Made by a program: the position numbers and the translations under genes. Of a stretch of DNA of 64,000 nt, positions 1 through 8,849 are shown piece after piece (the first letter of the stretch is position 1; each line of letters opens with the position of its first letter). The DNA lies in the NCBI GenBank assembly GCA_030407315.1, contig JALQPE010000465.1:62001-126000 (forward strand). The letters run 5' to 3'. The stretch comes from Asparagopsis taxiformis (taxonomy: Eukaryota > Rhodophyta > Florideophyceae > Bonnemaisoniales > Bonnemaisoniaceae). Below the pieces are notes generated by a model. It was not told the DNA's origin and did no database searches. It saw only the letters and a list, made by a program, of their open reading frames with translations.

Positions 1-1418
1 GAAAATCCGACCCAGTTGGGTTTGAGTCGGTACATCCATTCCTTGTCGATGATACTTCCCCTGAGAAGATTGTTGAGACTTGTACCACAGCTACAAACGC
101 GCGATACCCAGGTCCCAAACCATGTGATTCTCCGTCTCGCAGCGTACTTCATGAGAATGCCGCCGCTGACTACAAGCAAATCGTTACAAATGCTTCGGAA
201 GCGTTCAAACTTGATGCTGACAAACTCGCGAACTCTCAGAATACTAATCTTACATCTGTGGTGCACAAGTGCATGAGTGATTTATCAAATTTGGCACATG
301 AATTGGCGAAGCTATCGCATCCTTCTGTTCTAACTGCCGTAACGAAGGCATCCATAAGACGCGAGGAAGAAGTCTCTGCAGCGTTTCAGAATGCTCGACG
401 AAAAGTTCAATCCTCATCAGCAGAGCCACAGGCTATGCAACCAGCACTATGGAAGGCCGCGCTTGATGCTTATGAACAAGTGGTATGGAGAATATCAAAA
501 GCTGGAAGCGCTGTGCTAGAAATGGTTGACGAAAAGCGGCGTGTCAAATACATCCGTCGTTGCCAGAAACAGTGCAATACTATGCTCTCGTGTGTTCAAG
601 TAAGTGGGGAAACGACTCCCATCACTATTCAGTCTTTGAATTTGTATCATGAGTCGTTCTCACAATTTTTCTCCGAGGTACTGTCCCATTTCATCCAAGG
701 AAGCAAGTCGAACGTTTTCAAGGACATACTGGAGAGTATTTTCGAAGGATTCGAACAGAAGTTTGCACCATCAAACCATGGCACTTCAGGGCAAAGGAAT
801 GTCACTTCGCAATCTGCTGTCAAATGTGATCATGGTACTGGAACATCTACTTCGAATTTAGCACAGCCAGACCCCTATCTGATTCCAGCTGATGACAATG
901 TGTCGTCACGTTCTCTGAAGAGGCAGTCCAGTCAGTATGGCCCTTCTAAACGGGCATCAGTGTCCAAGCGCCCAAAGTTAGCGCGGAAGGACCCCAAACA
1001 AGTCGTTGCACAAGCCCGACACAAAAATAGACGAGTGGATGCAGCAGGAACACATCGAACTCAATTCTCTCGTCACGTTGGAGATATTTCGAGAGCAAAA
1101 GAGTCTCAGAAACCACTCGCGTTTGCCAAAGAGAGGCACTCACGTAGTGGATATAGCACTGCAAATCGCCAAAAGTCGACACGGAGGATCTCAGATGGTT
1201 CTGACCAAGAGCCACTAGCATTACCGAGTAGAGCGGAGGCAGGTCGCACATTGCGACCACCCGTCAAGAGAGCACTTCTGAGTGAGATCAAGAATTGTGC
1301 CAGGGATACCACCTACGAAGATTTTGACACTGCTATACCCGATGTTTCAAGTTTGGAATGCGGCGAAACGAACGAAATGTTCTCTCTGCCCGGGGCTGAA
1401 AGTTTCACATTGCTATAA
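1..1418 (+). CDS. Unknown nuclear-type protein, 5' end outside window
   Basis: The reading frame that starts at base 3 is open to the left edge and ends with TAA at 1416-1418, giving 471 visible codons with no start. An in-frame GTG at 258 and ATG at 273 are internal, because the upstream frame is open and protein-like. The first half is rich in predicted helix (around the stretch beginning DLSNLAHELAKL). The last third is basic, Ser-rich and probably disordered, with clusters such as KRASVSKRPKLARK that resemble a nuclear localisation signal. I recognise no catalytic motif or named domain. The downstream neighbour converges on it from the other strand, 84 bases away. Function unknown; the gene itself is well supported by frame length and composition. 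Confidence 0.72.
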   Translation, partial: KSDPVGFESVHPFLVDDTSPEKIVETCTTATNARYPGPKPCDSPSRSVLHENAAADYKQIVTNASEAFKLDADKLANSQNTNLTSVVHKCMSDLSNLAHELAKLSHPSVLTAVTKASIRREEEVSAAFQNARRKVQSSSAEPQAMQPALWKAALDAYEQVVWRISKAGSAVLEMVDEKRRVKYIRRCQKQCNTMLSCVQVSGETTPITIQSLNLYHESFSQFFSEVLSHFIQGSKSNVFKDILESIFEGFEQKFAPSNHGTSGQRNVTSQSAVKCDHGTGTSTSNLAQPDPYLIPADDNVSSRSLKRQSSQYGPSKRASVSKRPKLARKDPKQVVAQARHKNRRVDAAGTHRTQFSRHVGDISRAKESQKPLAFAKERHSRSGYSTANRQKSTRRISDGSDQEPLALPSRAEAGRTLRPPVKRALLSEIKNCARDTTYEDFDTAIPDVSSLECGETNEMFSLPGAESFTLL

Positions 1419-1502
1419 TGATTATTGTGCTATTTATACGGAGCTATTGTAAACTAGACCTTGCTCAATCGCTAATTGGCAGCTGTCGAAACTCGACTGC
1501 CG

Positions 1503-2534
1503 CTACTTCAGACTCTTGATCAAGTCATCGAGCAACATCCTTGACATACCGAAGTATCCACCGCCGAAAAGGTTGTAGTGATTTAAATAGTGGTACAATT
1601 GGTAAAGCTGATGCCTTCTATCAAATCCCTTTGTTTTCGGAATGACAGAATGGTAACCTTCCCAAAACGCAGGCGAGAAACCCGCACACCACGACATCCC
1701 GAATTCAGCCTCACTATGCCCGTAGTAACAGGCAGGATCAAAGATAACCGGCATGCTATCCAGCCCAGCAATATTACCAGACCACAGATCGCCGTGCAAT
1801 ATACTCGGTTTAATAGTTCCTTCGATATCGTCAAAAAGCTCATCGAGCCTCTTCATCAGCACACTCCCCTTCGATATAAGCTCTTCATCACCGGCTAGCA
1901 ACAACTGATGTCTGAGTCGCTTCTCCCGGAAAAACGAAACCCAGTCATCCATCCAGTCATTAGGTTGCGGCGTGGCTCCAATCGTGTTATCCACTGCAAA
2001 TCCAAATTTTCCAGCCTGCGCCTCCGGTTGTACCGGCTCCGCCAAGTGCATTTCAGCGAGCTGTTTACCGAGCTCTCTGTAACCGAACACTGGCGATAGC
2101 TCGAGTGCTTCCATAATGATATAGGAGCCCTGTACAGACTCCAGCGTACCGCAATGTACCACTTCCGGCACTCGTATCGTTTTTGTGGCAAACATCGCTG
2201 ACAACCCCTTGGCTTCGCCTTCGAACATTGAAACATGCTCTCGACTTACCTTGATAAAATAGCGTGCACCTTTGTCAGTTGTTGCACGGTGCATGACCGC
2301 CCAGCCAGATGAGCCGCTGCGCGACATTGATGTAACCTTGCCGAGGTGGAGTTTGTCGGAAATAATTGTCGATATCTCATCGGTTGCTAGTGTTGATGAT
2401 GCCATTTTCCGTCTGGGGACGCGGCAGACTCGTCGAGGATGGGAAATAGGTTGCTTGCTGATGAATTGGATTCTACCATGGCAATTTGCAAATGCCGCGG
2501 TACTTGTTTGGCGTTGAAGCGGTTGCACAGTCAT
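1503..2534 (-). CDS. Fructosamine-3-kinase-like (ketosamine kinase), probably organellar
   Basis: A 343-residue protein of the fructosamine/ketosamine-3-kinase family, which phosphorylates sugar adducts on protein amines so that they fall off (deglycation). The kinase-type catalytic loop ILHGDLWSGN is at residues 246-254, with the likely catalytic Asp at 249. It is followed by a metal-site-like VIFDPACYYGH (263-273). The tail LYHYLNHYNLFGG is typical of the family. Homology begins near residue 48. The first ~43 residues are basic, Ser-rich and free of acidic residues, as expected of a transit peptide; a second ATG at residue 44 (MASST) would give a cytosolic form. The gene is divergent from the DUF3326 gene, with 203 bases between the starts. 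Confidence 0.9.
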   Translation of the reverse strand: MTVQPLQRQTSTAAFANCHGRIQFISKQPISHPRRVCRVPRRKMASSTLATDEISTIISDKLHLGKVTSMSRSGSSGWAVMHRATTDKGARYFIKVSREHVSMFEGEAKGLSAMFATKTIRVPEVVHCGTLESVQGSYIIMEALELSPVFGYRELGKQLAEMHLAEPVQPEAQAGKFGFAVDNTIGATPQPNDWMDDWVSFFREKRLRHQLLLAGDEELISKGSVLMKRLDELFDDIEGTIKPSILHGDLWSGNIAGLDSMPVIFDPACYYGHSEAEFGMSWCAGFSPAFWEGYHSVIPKTKGFDRRHQLYQLYHYLNHYNLFGGGYFGMSRMLLDDLIKSLK

Positions 2535-2737
2535 GAGAACTGAATGGTTTTGGCAACTGAAGCGCTTGGAGGGATTCAGGATAGCGAACGTGATCTCTCG
2601 GCGATGGTTTCATATGTTTGAGATGAAAAAACGTCATAATTTTAATTGAAAATAAATATACAATGCTCGGTAAAGGTTGTATGGTTCAAGCGGGGATCAC
2701 GGAGCGAGCGTCTGAATCTCTACGAGTTGAATAAAGT

Positions 2738-3919
2738 ATGCGTGCGTTCGTGACCCATTTCCCGAGTCCACCACCAAAACTCGAGATCGGTAGCAAAACA
2801 TGTCGGCGCGAAACACCATTGAATTTCCGTGTGAAGCCTCGAGCTTCAGCTGCAGCTAGCTACAATACTGTGGTGATTATTCCAACCGGAATAGGTGCCA
2901 GTATCGGTGGGTATGCAGGCGATGCAATCCCTGCATTGCGTCTGATTGCATCCATAGCAGACAATGTCATCACGCATCCCAACGTGCTGAATGGCGCGCT
3001 TATGTATTGGCCCTTGTCAAATGCTATGTATGTGGAAGGCTATACATTGAATCAATTCGCTGCCGGAAGGTGCGCGCTGAAAAAAAGATCCAATCGATCG
3101 AATCGCGTCGGTCTAGTTTTCGATTCCGCAATGGATCCGGTCGCAATTCTCAGACACAAACAAGCTGCCGAAGCCGCTCGAGCGACCTTGGGCTTGCGAA
3201 TTGAACAATTCGCTGTCACTGAAAAACCGTTACAGGTTCAACTTGCCACTGGAGCATGTGGCGCGTCATGGGGTCAGATTTCAAACTCAGCATACCTATT
3301 TGGCGCCGTCAAACAACTGCTTTCCGCTGGTTGCGATGCCATAGCAATAGTAGCCAAGTTTCCAGATGATGAAGATGAAACGCAATTGGCAAACTATCGA
3401 GCCGGGAATGGAGTGGATGCTATAGCCGGGGCAGAAGCGGTGATAAGCCATCTCGTTAGTCGAGAATTTGGTATCCCTTGTGCTCATGCCCCCTCTTTAC
3501 CGCCGTTGGATGCAGATGATTCCGTGTCGCCTAAATCTGCAGCTGAAGAGCTTGGTTATACGTTTTTGTCATGCGTGCTTGTAGGCCTCTCAAAGGCTCC
3601 AAAACTCATTCCTGCTGGAGGGAGGTACGATGCTACGACGATTATATCGGATGATATTGACTCGGTGGTGGTCCCGGCTGATGCTTTCGGAGGCAGTGCT
3701 TTGATGAGTTTGGCCAGAAAAAGGGACGTTTTGATTATTGCAGTGAGGGAAAATGAAACAGCGCTGGATGTTTCGCCGGAATCTGTCGGTATCGACCAGT
3801 CACGAGTTGTGTACGCAACTAGTTACGCAGAGGCGGCTGGCTTTCTGGCGGCTCACAAGGCTGGTATAGATATAACAGCGCTTGGAAGTTGCGTTCCACC
3901 TCTTGCTGAAGCTTCGTGA
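2738..3919 (+). CDS. DUF3326 family plastid protein
   Basis: A 393-residue protein matching the DUF3326 family found in cyanobacteria and photosynthetic eukaryotes. Recognisable family stretches are VIIPTGIGASIGGYAGDA (about residues 47-64), NVITHPNVLNGALMYWP, GLVFDSAMDP and TGACGASWGQI. Residues 1-45 are basic and hydroxylated with no clear fold, consistent with a plastid transit peptide, and the conserved part starts at about residue 45. The biochemical role of the family is not established as far as I know. Length is normal for the family plus a leader. It converges on the rhomboid gene with 79 bases between stops. Confidence 0.88.
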   Translation: MRAFVTHFPSPPPKLEIGSKTCRRETPLNFRVKPRASAAASYNTVVIIPTGIGASIGGYAGDAIPALRLIASIADNVITHPNVLNGALMYWPLSNAMYVEGYTLNQFAAGRCALKKRSNRSNRVGLVFDSAMDPVAILRHKQAAEAARATLGLRIEQFAVTEKPLQVQLATGACGASWGQISNSAYLFGAVKQLLSAGCDAIAIVAKFPDDEDETQLANYRAGNGVDAIAGAEAVISHLVSREFGIPCAHAPSLPPLDADDSVSPKSAAEELGYTFLSCVLVGLSKAPKLIPAGGRYDATTIISDDIDSVVVPADAFGGSALMSLARKRDVLIIAVRENETALDVSPESVGIDQSRVVYATSYAEAAGFLAAHKAGIDITALGSCVPPLAEAS

Positions 3920-3998
3920 AGGGCAAGATTCTATTTGGAGGCATTTTATGTTCAGCACGTATCTTTGAGTGATCGCACGCCAAGTCGAAAACACGGGT

Positions 3999-5066
3999 CT
4001 ATGGTCGGGAAAGAAGTTTTGTTATGGTCGTCGAAAGGGATTGTACATTGCGTTTCAATTCTTTTGCCGCGATGGAAAGAATTGGTTCATCACGCAGGAA
4101 GGTCCTGCCGTACGGGCCGGTTTTGGCGATAAGACGGGGTCCAGCCAGGTAGGCGTAAGCGACACCACCCAGGAAACCGCCAAGATGACCAAAATTGTCA
4201 ATGCGTGAACCGGGGGTCATGCCCATGCCAAAGTTCATGATCACAATGTACGCCAAGGAATTCAACCCTCTTCTCGCTCTAGGGCCCAGAATTTGATGAT
4301 GGCGAGCTAGGATGACAGCTGAAGCTCCGACGAGACCAAAGATTGCACCGGATGCTCCAACGGATGGCGTCGGGGTGCATAGATAGGACAGGATGTTACC
4401 AGCAATTCCTGAAGCTATGTAAAGTGTTAGGAAGCGTGATTTGCCAAACCAGGATTCCACGGACGGGCCTGTGGAATGAAGAGAGAATGAATTGACCATG
4501 AGATGCGTCACACTGGCGTGTAGAAAGATCGGAGACACGAGTCTGTGATACTCTCCGCTCGCTATTGCACTATTAATCTTTGCGCCTCCCGCCAGCACGG
4601 ACGGACCGTACAGAGCTTGCAGCGCGAAGACGACAATGTTGAGCGCTAATAGAAGCTGACTGATTCGTATGGATTTTCGCAGTTGGTCGAAGGATAAAGG
4701 TTGTTGGCGTCTGTGGTCCCATTGGTTGATGCGTCGACGTCTCGCGACGAGCAATGAGCAGAATGTGAGATGGGATGATGGATCTTGTCCGGGGGAAGAG
4801 TCATCTCGATTAGGTTTGTTATTATAACCACCGCCATTGTTGCGACCGGCACCGTCTAATGCTGCGAAGCTAGTTTTGAAAGTTGGCAATGCGCGCGTCG
4901 GTGCCAAACAAATGCCGTTGTATGCATTGATAATGTTTGCTTTCAAAGTCTTGTACGGGGGCGGAAGATGAACTCGAGGTATCGATTTGGAACGCGTGTT
5001 TGTAGTAATAGTTTGCTTGGGATTGGGGATGACTCGGCCGAGAAGGAACACTGCGAATGCAGTCAT
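3999..5066 (-). CDS. Rhomboid intramembrane serine protease, probable plastid
   Basis: A 355-residue rhomboid. The catalytic Ser lies in GASGAIFG (Ser239) and the catalytic His in DNFGHLGG (His294). The HASVTHLMVN loop (His188, Asn192) supplies the usual oxyanion-side residues. Six or so hydrophobic segments lie between about residues 133 and 310. The first ~125 residues are hydrophilic and rich in Arg, Ser and Asn, resembling the leaders of plant organellar rhomboids (RBL10/RBL11-like); plastid targeting is inference. All active-site residues are present, so it is probably an active protease rather than an iRhom. The INO80B gene is divergent upstream. Confidence 0.92.
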   Translation of the reverse strand: MTAFAVFLLGRVIPNPKQTITTNTRSKSIPRVHLPPPYKTLKANIINAYNGICLAPTRALPTFKTSFAALDGAGRNNGGGYNNKPNRDDSSPGQDPSSHLTFCSLLVARRRRINQWDHRRQQPLSFDQLRKSIRISQLLLALNIVVFALQALYGPSVLAGGAKINSAIASGEYHRLVSPIFLHASVTHLMVNSFSLHSTGPSVESWFGKSRFLTLYIASGIAGNILSYLCTPTPSVGASGAIFGLVGASAVILARHHQILGPRARRGLNSLAYIVIMNFGMGMTPGSRIDNFGHLGGFLGGVAYAYLAGPRLIAKTGPYGRTFLRDEPILSIAAKELKRNVQSLSTTITKLLSRP

Positions 5067-5683
5067 GGTGAGGGTGACCGCAAGGTAGAAGGGAGCTCAG
5101 GGAGCTAGTGACAACAACTCAAGACGATTGGGTGGTTTACGTAGAGCCGAAAATTGTAAAACTTTGTGTTCAATTTATATTTTGGAAGGACGGCGCAAAA
5201 TGTTGCTCTATAAAAGCCGCTGATCGTTGCCCATCACTCTTCCCCACCGCCGTCAGCCCACCAGCGCCCTAGCTGCGTTTGATACCGACTGCCCTTCGTG
5301 AAGGAGAGGCAGCCAATTAGACGTTGCCGCACTAGCTAGACTAGCAGACGTTGTGAACAGGACGTGCCCTTGGGCTCCACCCCGTTTCACACAACTGAAT
5401 CGCAGTAGAATAGACATAGCAAGTAGAGCACATTTACGCGCAGTTTTGGTTGCCCTATACCAAACGGCTCCTGAGGTGTGCAACAATAAATGAGCCAAGA
5501 CCTGAACCCAAGTATCAGCCGACCTGATCCTTGAAACGTCACTCAAACACAGCGAGCACCACCCAACCCGAACGGGCCGAACGGGTCGTAGATTTAATCG
5601 ACCAAAAACATCCGTACCCACGCATCCCTATCAACGCAGGCGGCCATCCGCGCGCCCGACACCGTAGCACACGTCGCCGCAAC
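5067..5683. promoter_or_regulatory. Divergent intergenic region with a TATA-like box
   Basis: The space between the rhomboid start and the start chosen for the INO80B gene. A good plus-strand TATA-like box, TATAAAAG, lies at 5209-5216. That is about 470 bases before the INO80B ATG, so the leader would be long, might contain an intron, or might belong to an unannotated short transcript. The INO80B frame is open back to an ATG at 5531, but the extra 51 residues do not look conserved. No other gene seen. Confidence 0.35.
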
Positions 5684-6856
5684 ATGGGCAACCCCGAATC
5701 ATCGAGCAGCGACCAAGTCGACGAGCTTCCATCGGTGCCGCGCGTGCGTCGCAACCTCACGACGACGTCCGCGTCGGACAAGAAGACTGGACGCGGCGCG
5801 ACGAAAGCGAACAAGCTGCAACGCGCGTCGGACTCGTCGCGACGACCGACGCGCGCCAAACCGCGCTCGCGACGACTGGGCAAGCACGCGTTGGAGAGCG
5901 TGCATAGCGACGAGGACGAGAACGAGGACGACGAACATTCCGACGATACGCGCGCCAAACGCGCGCCGAGACGCACGTTGCAGGCGCGCAAAATCGTCGA
6001 CGATGAAGACGATGACGACGAGCACAGCTCCGCGCCCGCAAAGGTGGCGCGCAAGAAACCGGTGTATGTGAAGCGGCAGGTGCAGTCGGATGAGGATGAT
6101 GATGAGGAGGAGGATATGGAGGATATGGAGGAGGATTCGAGTAAGTCGGATTCGTCCTCGCCCGATGCGTTGAAGAAGAAGCGCGACGTGCAGGACCCCA
6201 GTAGTGATAGTAAGGATGAAGATGAGATTATGACGGCGGGTGGTCAGGCGATGAAAGGGGCGATTCATGGACGGAATGATCTACTCGCGCAGTTGGAGGA
6301 TGATCATGACGATTCGGATGATTTTAATAGTGATGATTTGGGTGAAAAGCAAGTCGAGAAGAAGACTGAACGTTTAACTAGTCGACAGCGCGCTCTGCAA
6401 GGTGAGAATGTTGATTTGGAATTTACCAAGCTCGAGTCGCCGCGCAGCAAGAAACAAGAAGCGGCTGCGGAGGAATGGAGTCATGACGAGGAAGTGGAGC
6501 TGAAGAAGCAGCAAAAGGCTCGGCTGCGCCAGATGATACATGAGAAGAGAAATAAGGAGAAGAGAGCAGCTATGGTGGACAAAGTTTTACGTGGCGTCAC
6601 ATCGAAGAGAAAGAAATTTACAATGGCGAGTGAAGCACGAGCCGCTAGTATCGGCACACGTCTGAGCCAAAACGACGCTCGTGAAGGGTGCATCCGATTT
6701 GTGAGCAACTGCGATGGCATTTCCTTGTCGATTCCGATTGACGAGCCGGCGCCCATGTTTCTCAATGGCGCCATCACGGCATCGTATCCGCGCGTGTATG
6801 AACGGGACCCTCGGACCGGCAAGCGAATTATACGCGCTGATGCGGGCGCAGCGTGA
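5684..6856 (+). CDS. INO80B: INO80 chromatin-remodelling complex subunit B (PAPA-1 domain)
   Basis: A 390-residue nuclear protein counted from the ATG at 5684 (an in-frame ATG at 5531 would add 51 residues). The N-terminal two thirds are a disordered mixture of acidic runs (EDENEDDEHSDD, DEDDDEEEDMEDME) and Arg/Lys clusters. The C-terminal part, from about KKQQKARLRQMIHEKR to the end, matches the PAPA-1 region of INO80B/Ies2. It includes the charged helix and the following IRFVSNCDGISLSIPIDEP segment and SYPRVYERDPRTGK tail. It should act in the INO80 ATP-dependent nucleosome remodeller. I do not see the Cys/His zinc-finger that ends some family members. Base composition is high-GC and repetitive in the acidic part. 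Its stop is only 10 bases from the convergent neighbour's stop. Confidence 0.78.
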   Translation: MGNPESSSSDQVDELPSVPRVRRNLTTTSASDKKTGRGATKANKLQRASDSSRRPTRAKPRSRRLGKHALESVHSDEDENEDDEHSDDTRAKRAPRRTLQARKIVDDEDDDDEHSSAPAKVARKKPVYVKRQVQSDEDDDEEEDMEDMEEDSSKSDSSSPDALKKKRDVQDPSSDSKDEDEIMTAGGQAMKGAIHGRNDLLAQLEDDHDDSDDFNSDDLGEKQVEKKTERLTSRQRALQGENVDLEFTKLESPRSKKQEAAAEEWSHDEEVELKKQQKARLRQMIHEKRNKEKRAAMVDKVLRGVTSKRKKFTMASEARAASIGTRLSQNDAREGCIRFVSNCDGISLSIPIDEPAPMFLNGAITASYPRVYERDPRTGKRIIRADAGAA

Positions 6857-6866
6857 ATTGCAGCCG

Positions 6867-7442
6867 TCACAATGCGCCTTTGGACACCATCGGTGCGTTC
6901 TCGGTGCCGATTGAGAAGCTGTCCAGTTGAGTGCACAATTGCGAGGCTGTTTGCACGTCGGTTACGATTTGCGCTCGCATTTGTTCAGCTTTGGCTTTTC
7001 TGTCGCCGAGCATCTGTTTGAGTCGTTGCAGTTCGGCTCGCTTGGCGTCGAGTCGGATGCGGGAATAGGTGGTGACGGGCAGATGTGGATTGGGGTTGAC
7101 AATGTCGGCGCGATAGTTGTCATTGTCCGCGAAAGATTCGGGCGCACAGATGGACAATTCATCGACGAGTTGTAAACGACGATCTAGACCGTTCTCTGCA
7201 AACCAGGCGTCAATTGCTGCGGAGGATATTTTGTGCGCCAACTGCGACAAGCGTTGCAAAGTGCTATCAACCGAAGCAGCGTCTGGTGTGGTGGCGTACT
7301 CGGGGAAGGTTTGTTGAAATTGTTTTGTGGTATCGTCGGATGTGAGCGAAGCGTGTAACGCGCTAGCCACGGCTGCACGAAGGGCGTCTTGTCGGGACGG
7401 AGTTTTTTCAGGCTGCATAGTGTCGGGCGGACGTTTGGACAC
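6867..7442 (-). CDS. Possible kinetochore protein Nnf1/PMF1 (MIS12 complex)
   Basis: A 191-residue helical protein. Its layout resembles the Nnf1/PMF1 family: an N-terminal helix followed by FQQTFPEYATT (about residues 42-52), then a helix running into a region like DAWFAENGLDRRLQLVDEL, and a C-terminal coiled coil (about residues 130-175, DAKRAELQRLKQMLGDRKAKAEQM). In that family the spacing F-x(4)-FP followed by an F-x(4-6)-L-x-L-x-LD pattern is characteristic. Length fits the family (about 190-220). The assignment rests on eye-recognised spacing, not on a search. If right, it bridges the Mis12 complex to the inner kinetochore. Otherwise it is an unassigned coiled-coil protein. Confidence 0.5.
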   Translation of the reverse strand: MSKRPPDTMQPEKTPSRQDALRAAVASALHASLTSDDTTKQFQQTFPEYATTPDAASVDSTLQRLSQLAHKISSAAIDAWFAENGLDRRLQLVDELSICAPESFADNDNYRADIVNPNPHLPVTTYSRIRLDAKRAELQRLKQMLGDRKAKAEQMRAQIVTDVQTASQLCTQLDSFSIGTENAPMVSKGAL

Positions 7443-7527
7443 TGCAAGGACGAGGGAACGTTAGACCGACTCCAATATGTACACTCAACAAAATCAACAA
7501 TTTAAATTCAAATTTGTCACGGCTCAT

Positions 7528-8334
7528 TTACGCCTCAACGGCCTGATCGTCTGTCAACACGCCCTTGGAGCTCGGAATCGATCCGAGTCGACGCTCGTCG
7601 TACGCAATCGCCATGCGCATCGCGCGAGCAAACGCCTTGAAACTGGCTTCAATAATATGGTGACTATTCACGCCAGCGCGCTGTCGAACATGCACAGTCA
7701 TCTGCGCATTACCAGCCACAGCGCTATAAAACTCACGCACGAGCTGTGTATCGTACGTACCGACGCGTTGTGTCGGGATATCAAGTGCATATTCCAGATG
7801 CGGACGTCCAGAAAAGTCCATCACAACCTCCACAAGCGACTCGTCGAGCGGCGCGACGAAATGGCCGAAACGCTGAATACCCGCCTTGGCGCCAAGCGCC
7901 TTGGCAATCGCCATGCCGAGCGTGATGCCGATATCCTCGTTGGTGTGGTGATCGTCGATCCACAAATCACCCTTGGCGCGCAGCGTCAGGTCGACTAGTC
8001 CGTGACTGCACAACTGCGAAAGCATGTGGTCCAGAAATGGAATGCCGCTATCCACGTCGCACATACCCGTGCCGTCCAGATTGAGCGCGACCTGCACAAA
8101 TGTCTCGCCGGTTTTGCGCGACACGGACGCCGTTCGCGCGGGCTGCGCTGGCGTGGCGACGACGCGTGCCGGTGGCCGTGGCGGCGTCGCGCGTGCAGGC
8201 GTCTCGACCGCCGTGATCGCTCGCCGACGGCACAGGGTTGGACGGCTGTGCCGCGGCGCCGAGCGGACGCAGGGCGCCGGCGTGGCGATTGGCGTTAGGA
8301 AGGCGGCGGCGGTTGCGGTTGCGGAGGGCTTCAT
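7528..8334 (-). CDS. hisB: Imidazoleglycerol-phosphate dehydratase, plastid precursor
   Basis: Catalyses the dehydration of imidazole glycerol phosphate to imidazole acetol phosphate in histidine biosynthesis. The protein is 268 residues from the ATG at 8334. Diagnostic metal-binding motifs are visible: [10 protein letters not shown] and [14 protein letters not shown], with [10 protein letters not shown] before them. The first ~85 residues are Ala/Pro/Thr/Arg-rich without acidic residues until the conserved core, a typical plastid leader. An in-frame ATG at 8484 would add 50 residues of unrelated sequence; I prefer 8334 because the transit-like composition starts there. It is a monofunctional enzyme, as in plants, with no HisB phosphatase domain. 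Confidence 0.93.
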   Translation of the reverse strand: MKPSATATAAAFLTPIATPAPCVRSAPRHSRPTLCRRRAITAVETPARATPPRPPARVVATPAQPARTASVSRKTGETFVQVALNLDGTGMCDVDSGIPFLDHMLSQLCSHGLVDLTLRAKGDLWIDDHHTNEDIGITLGMAIAKALGAKAGIQRFGHFVAPLDESLVEVVMDFSGRPHLEYALDIPTQRVGTYDTQLVREFYSAVAGNAQMTVHVRQRAGVNSHHIIEASFKAFARAMRMAIAYDERRLGSIPSSKGVLTDDQAVEA

Positions 8335-8849
8335 CTGAGCGGTGTGTGCGAGTTGCTGCGACGAGGTCGGCGAGATGAGGATGATGACGAGTGCGTCTCG
8401 TGATGGGCTGGTGCGTTGCTGTTTGACGCGATGAGATTTCCGATTTTCGGGGCAAAATTGAAAATGTTTTGAAAAGTTGAACATGGAGAAGATGAGAGAT
8501 TTTCATGCCGTGTGACTGTGGCTGTGGCTGTGGCTGTGGCTGGTTTCTTCGCGATGATTGGTGAGCGCAGAGGCTGACGTGGACCATCGCGTTTTCGATC
8601 ACCGAGGCGTGCCACCGCGTTGGCAGCGCACAAATTTATCATCGTATACAATGCGGAGGAATCGTTGTTGGCTCTTTTCAAATCCCATTCACTTGCAATC
8701 TCTTTGGATCGCGCTCGACTCGTTTGTTTATGTGTTGATCGTAGAGGGTTGGCATTACAATGTATCTTTATGCTAAAACTTCGACGCGGCGGAAAGCGCG
8801 CGATTGTCTTCAACGTGATGACAACCTCAGCAAATATGTACAAGACAGA
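8335..8849. other. Intergenic region between FTR1 stop and hisB start
   Basis: A tandem arrangement on the minus strand: this stretch must hold the hisB promoter and the FTR1 3' end. A short simple repeat of alternating TGGCTG/TGTGGC units occurs near 8515-8545. No additional gene is supported. Confidence 0.4.

Noticed and set aside
16..276. 86-codon frame at the left edge
   Set aside because: Overlaps the better frame that runs from base 3 to 1418.
5539..6268. Long minus-strand frames opposite the INO80B gene
   Set aside because: Shadows of the acidic, GC-biased coding strand.
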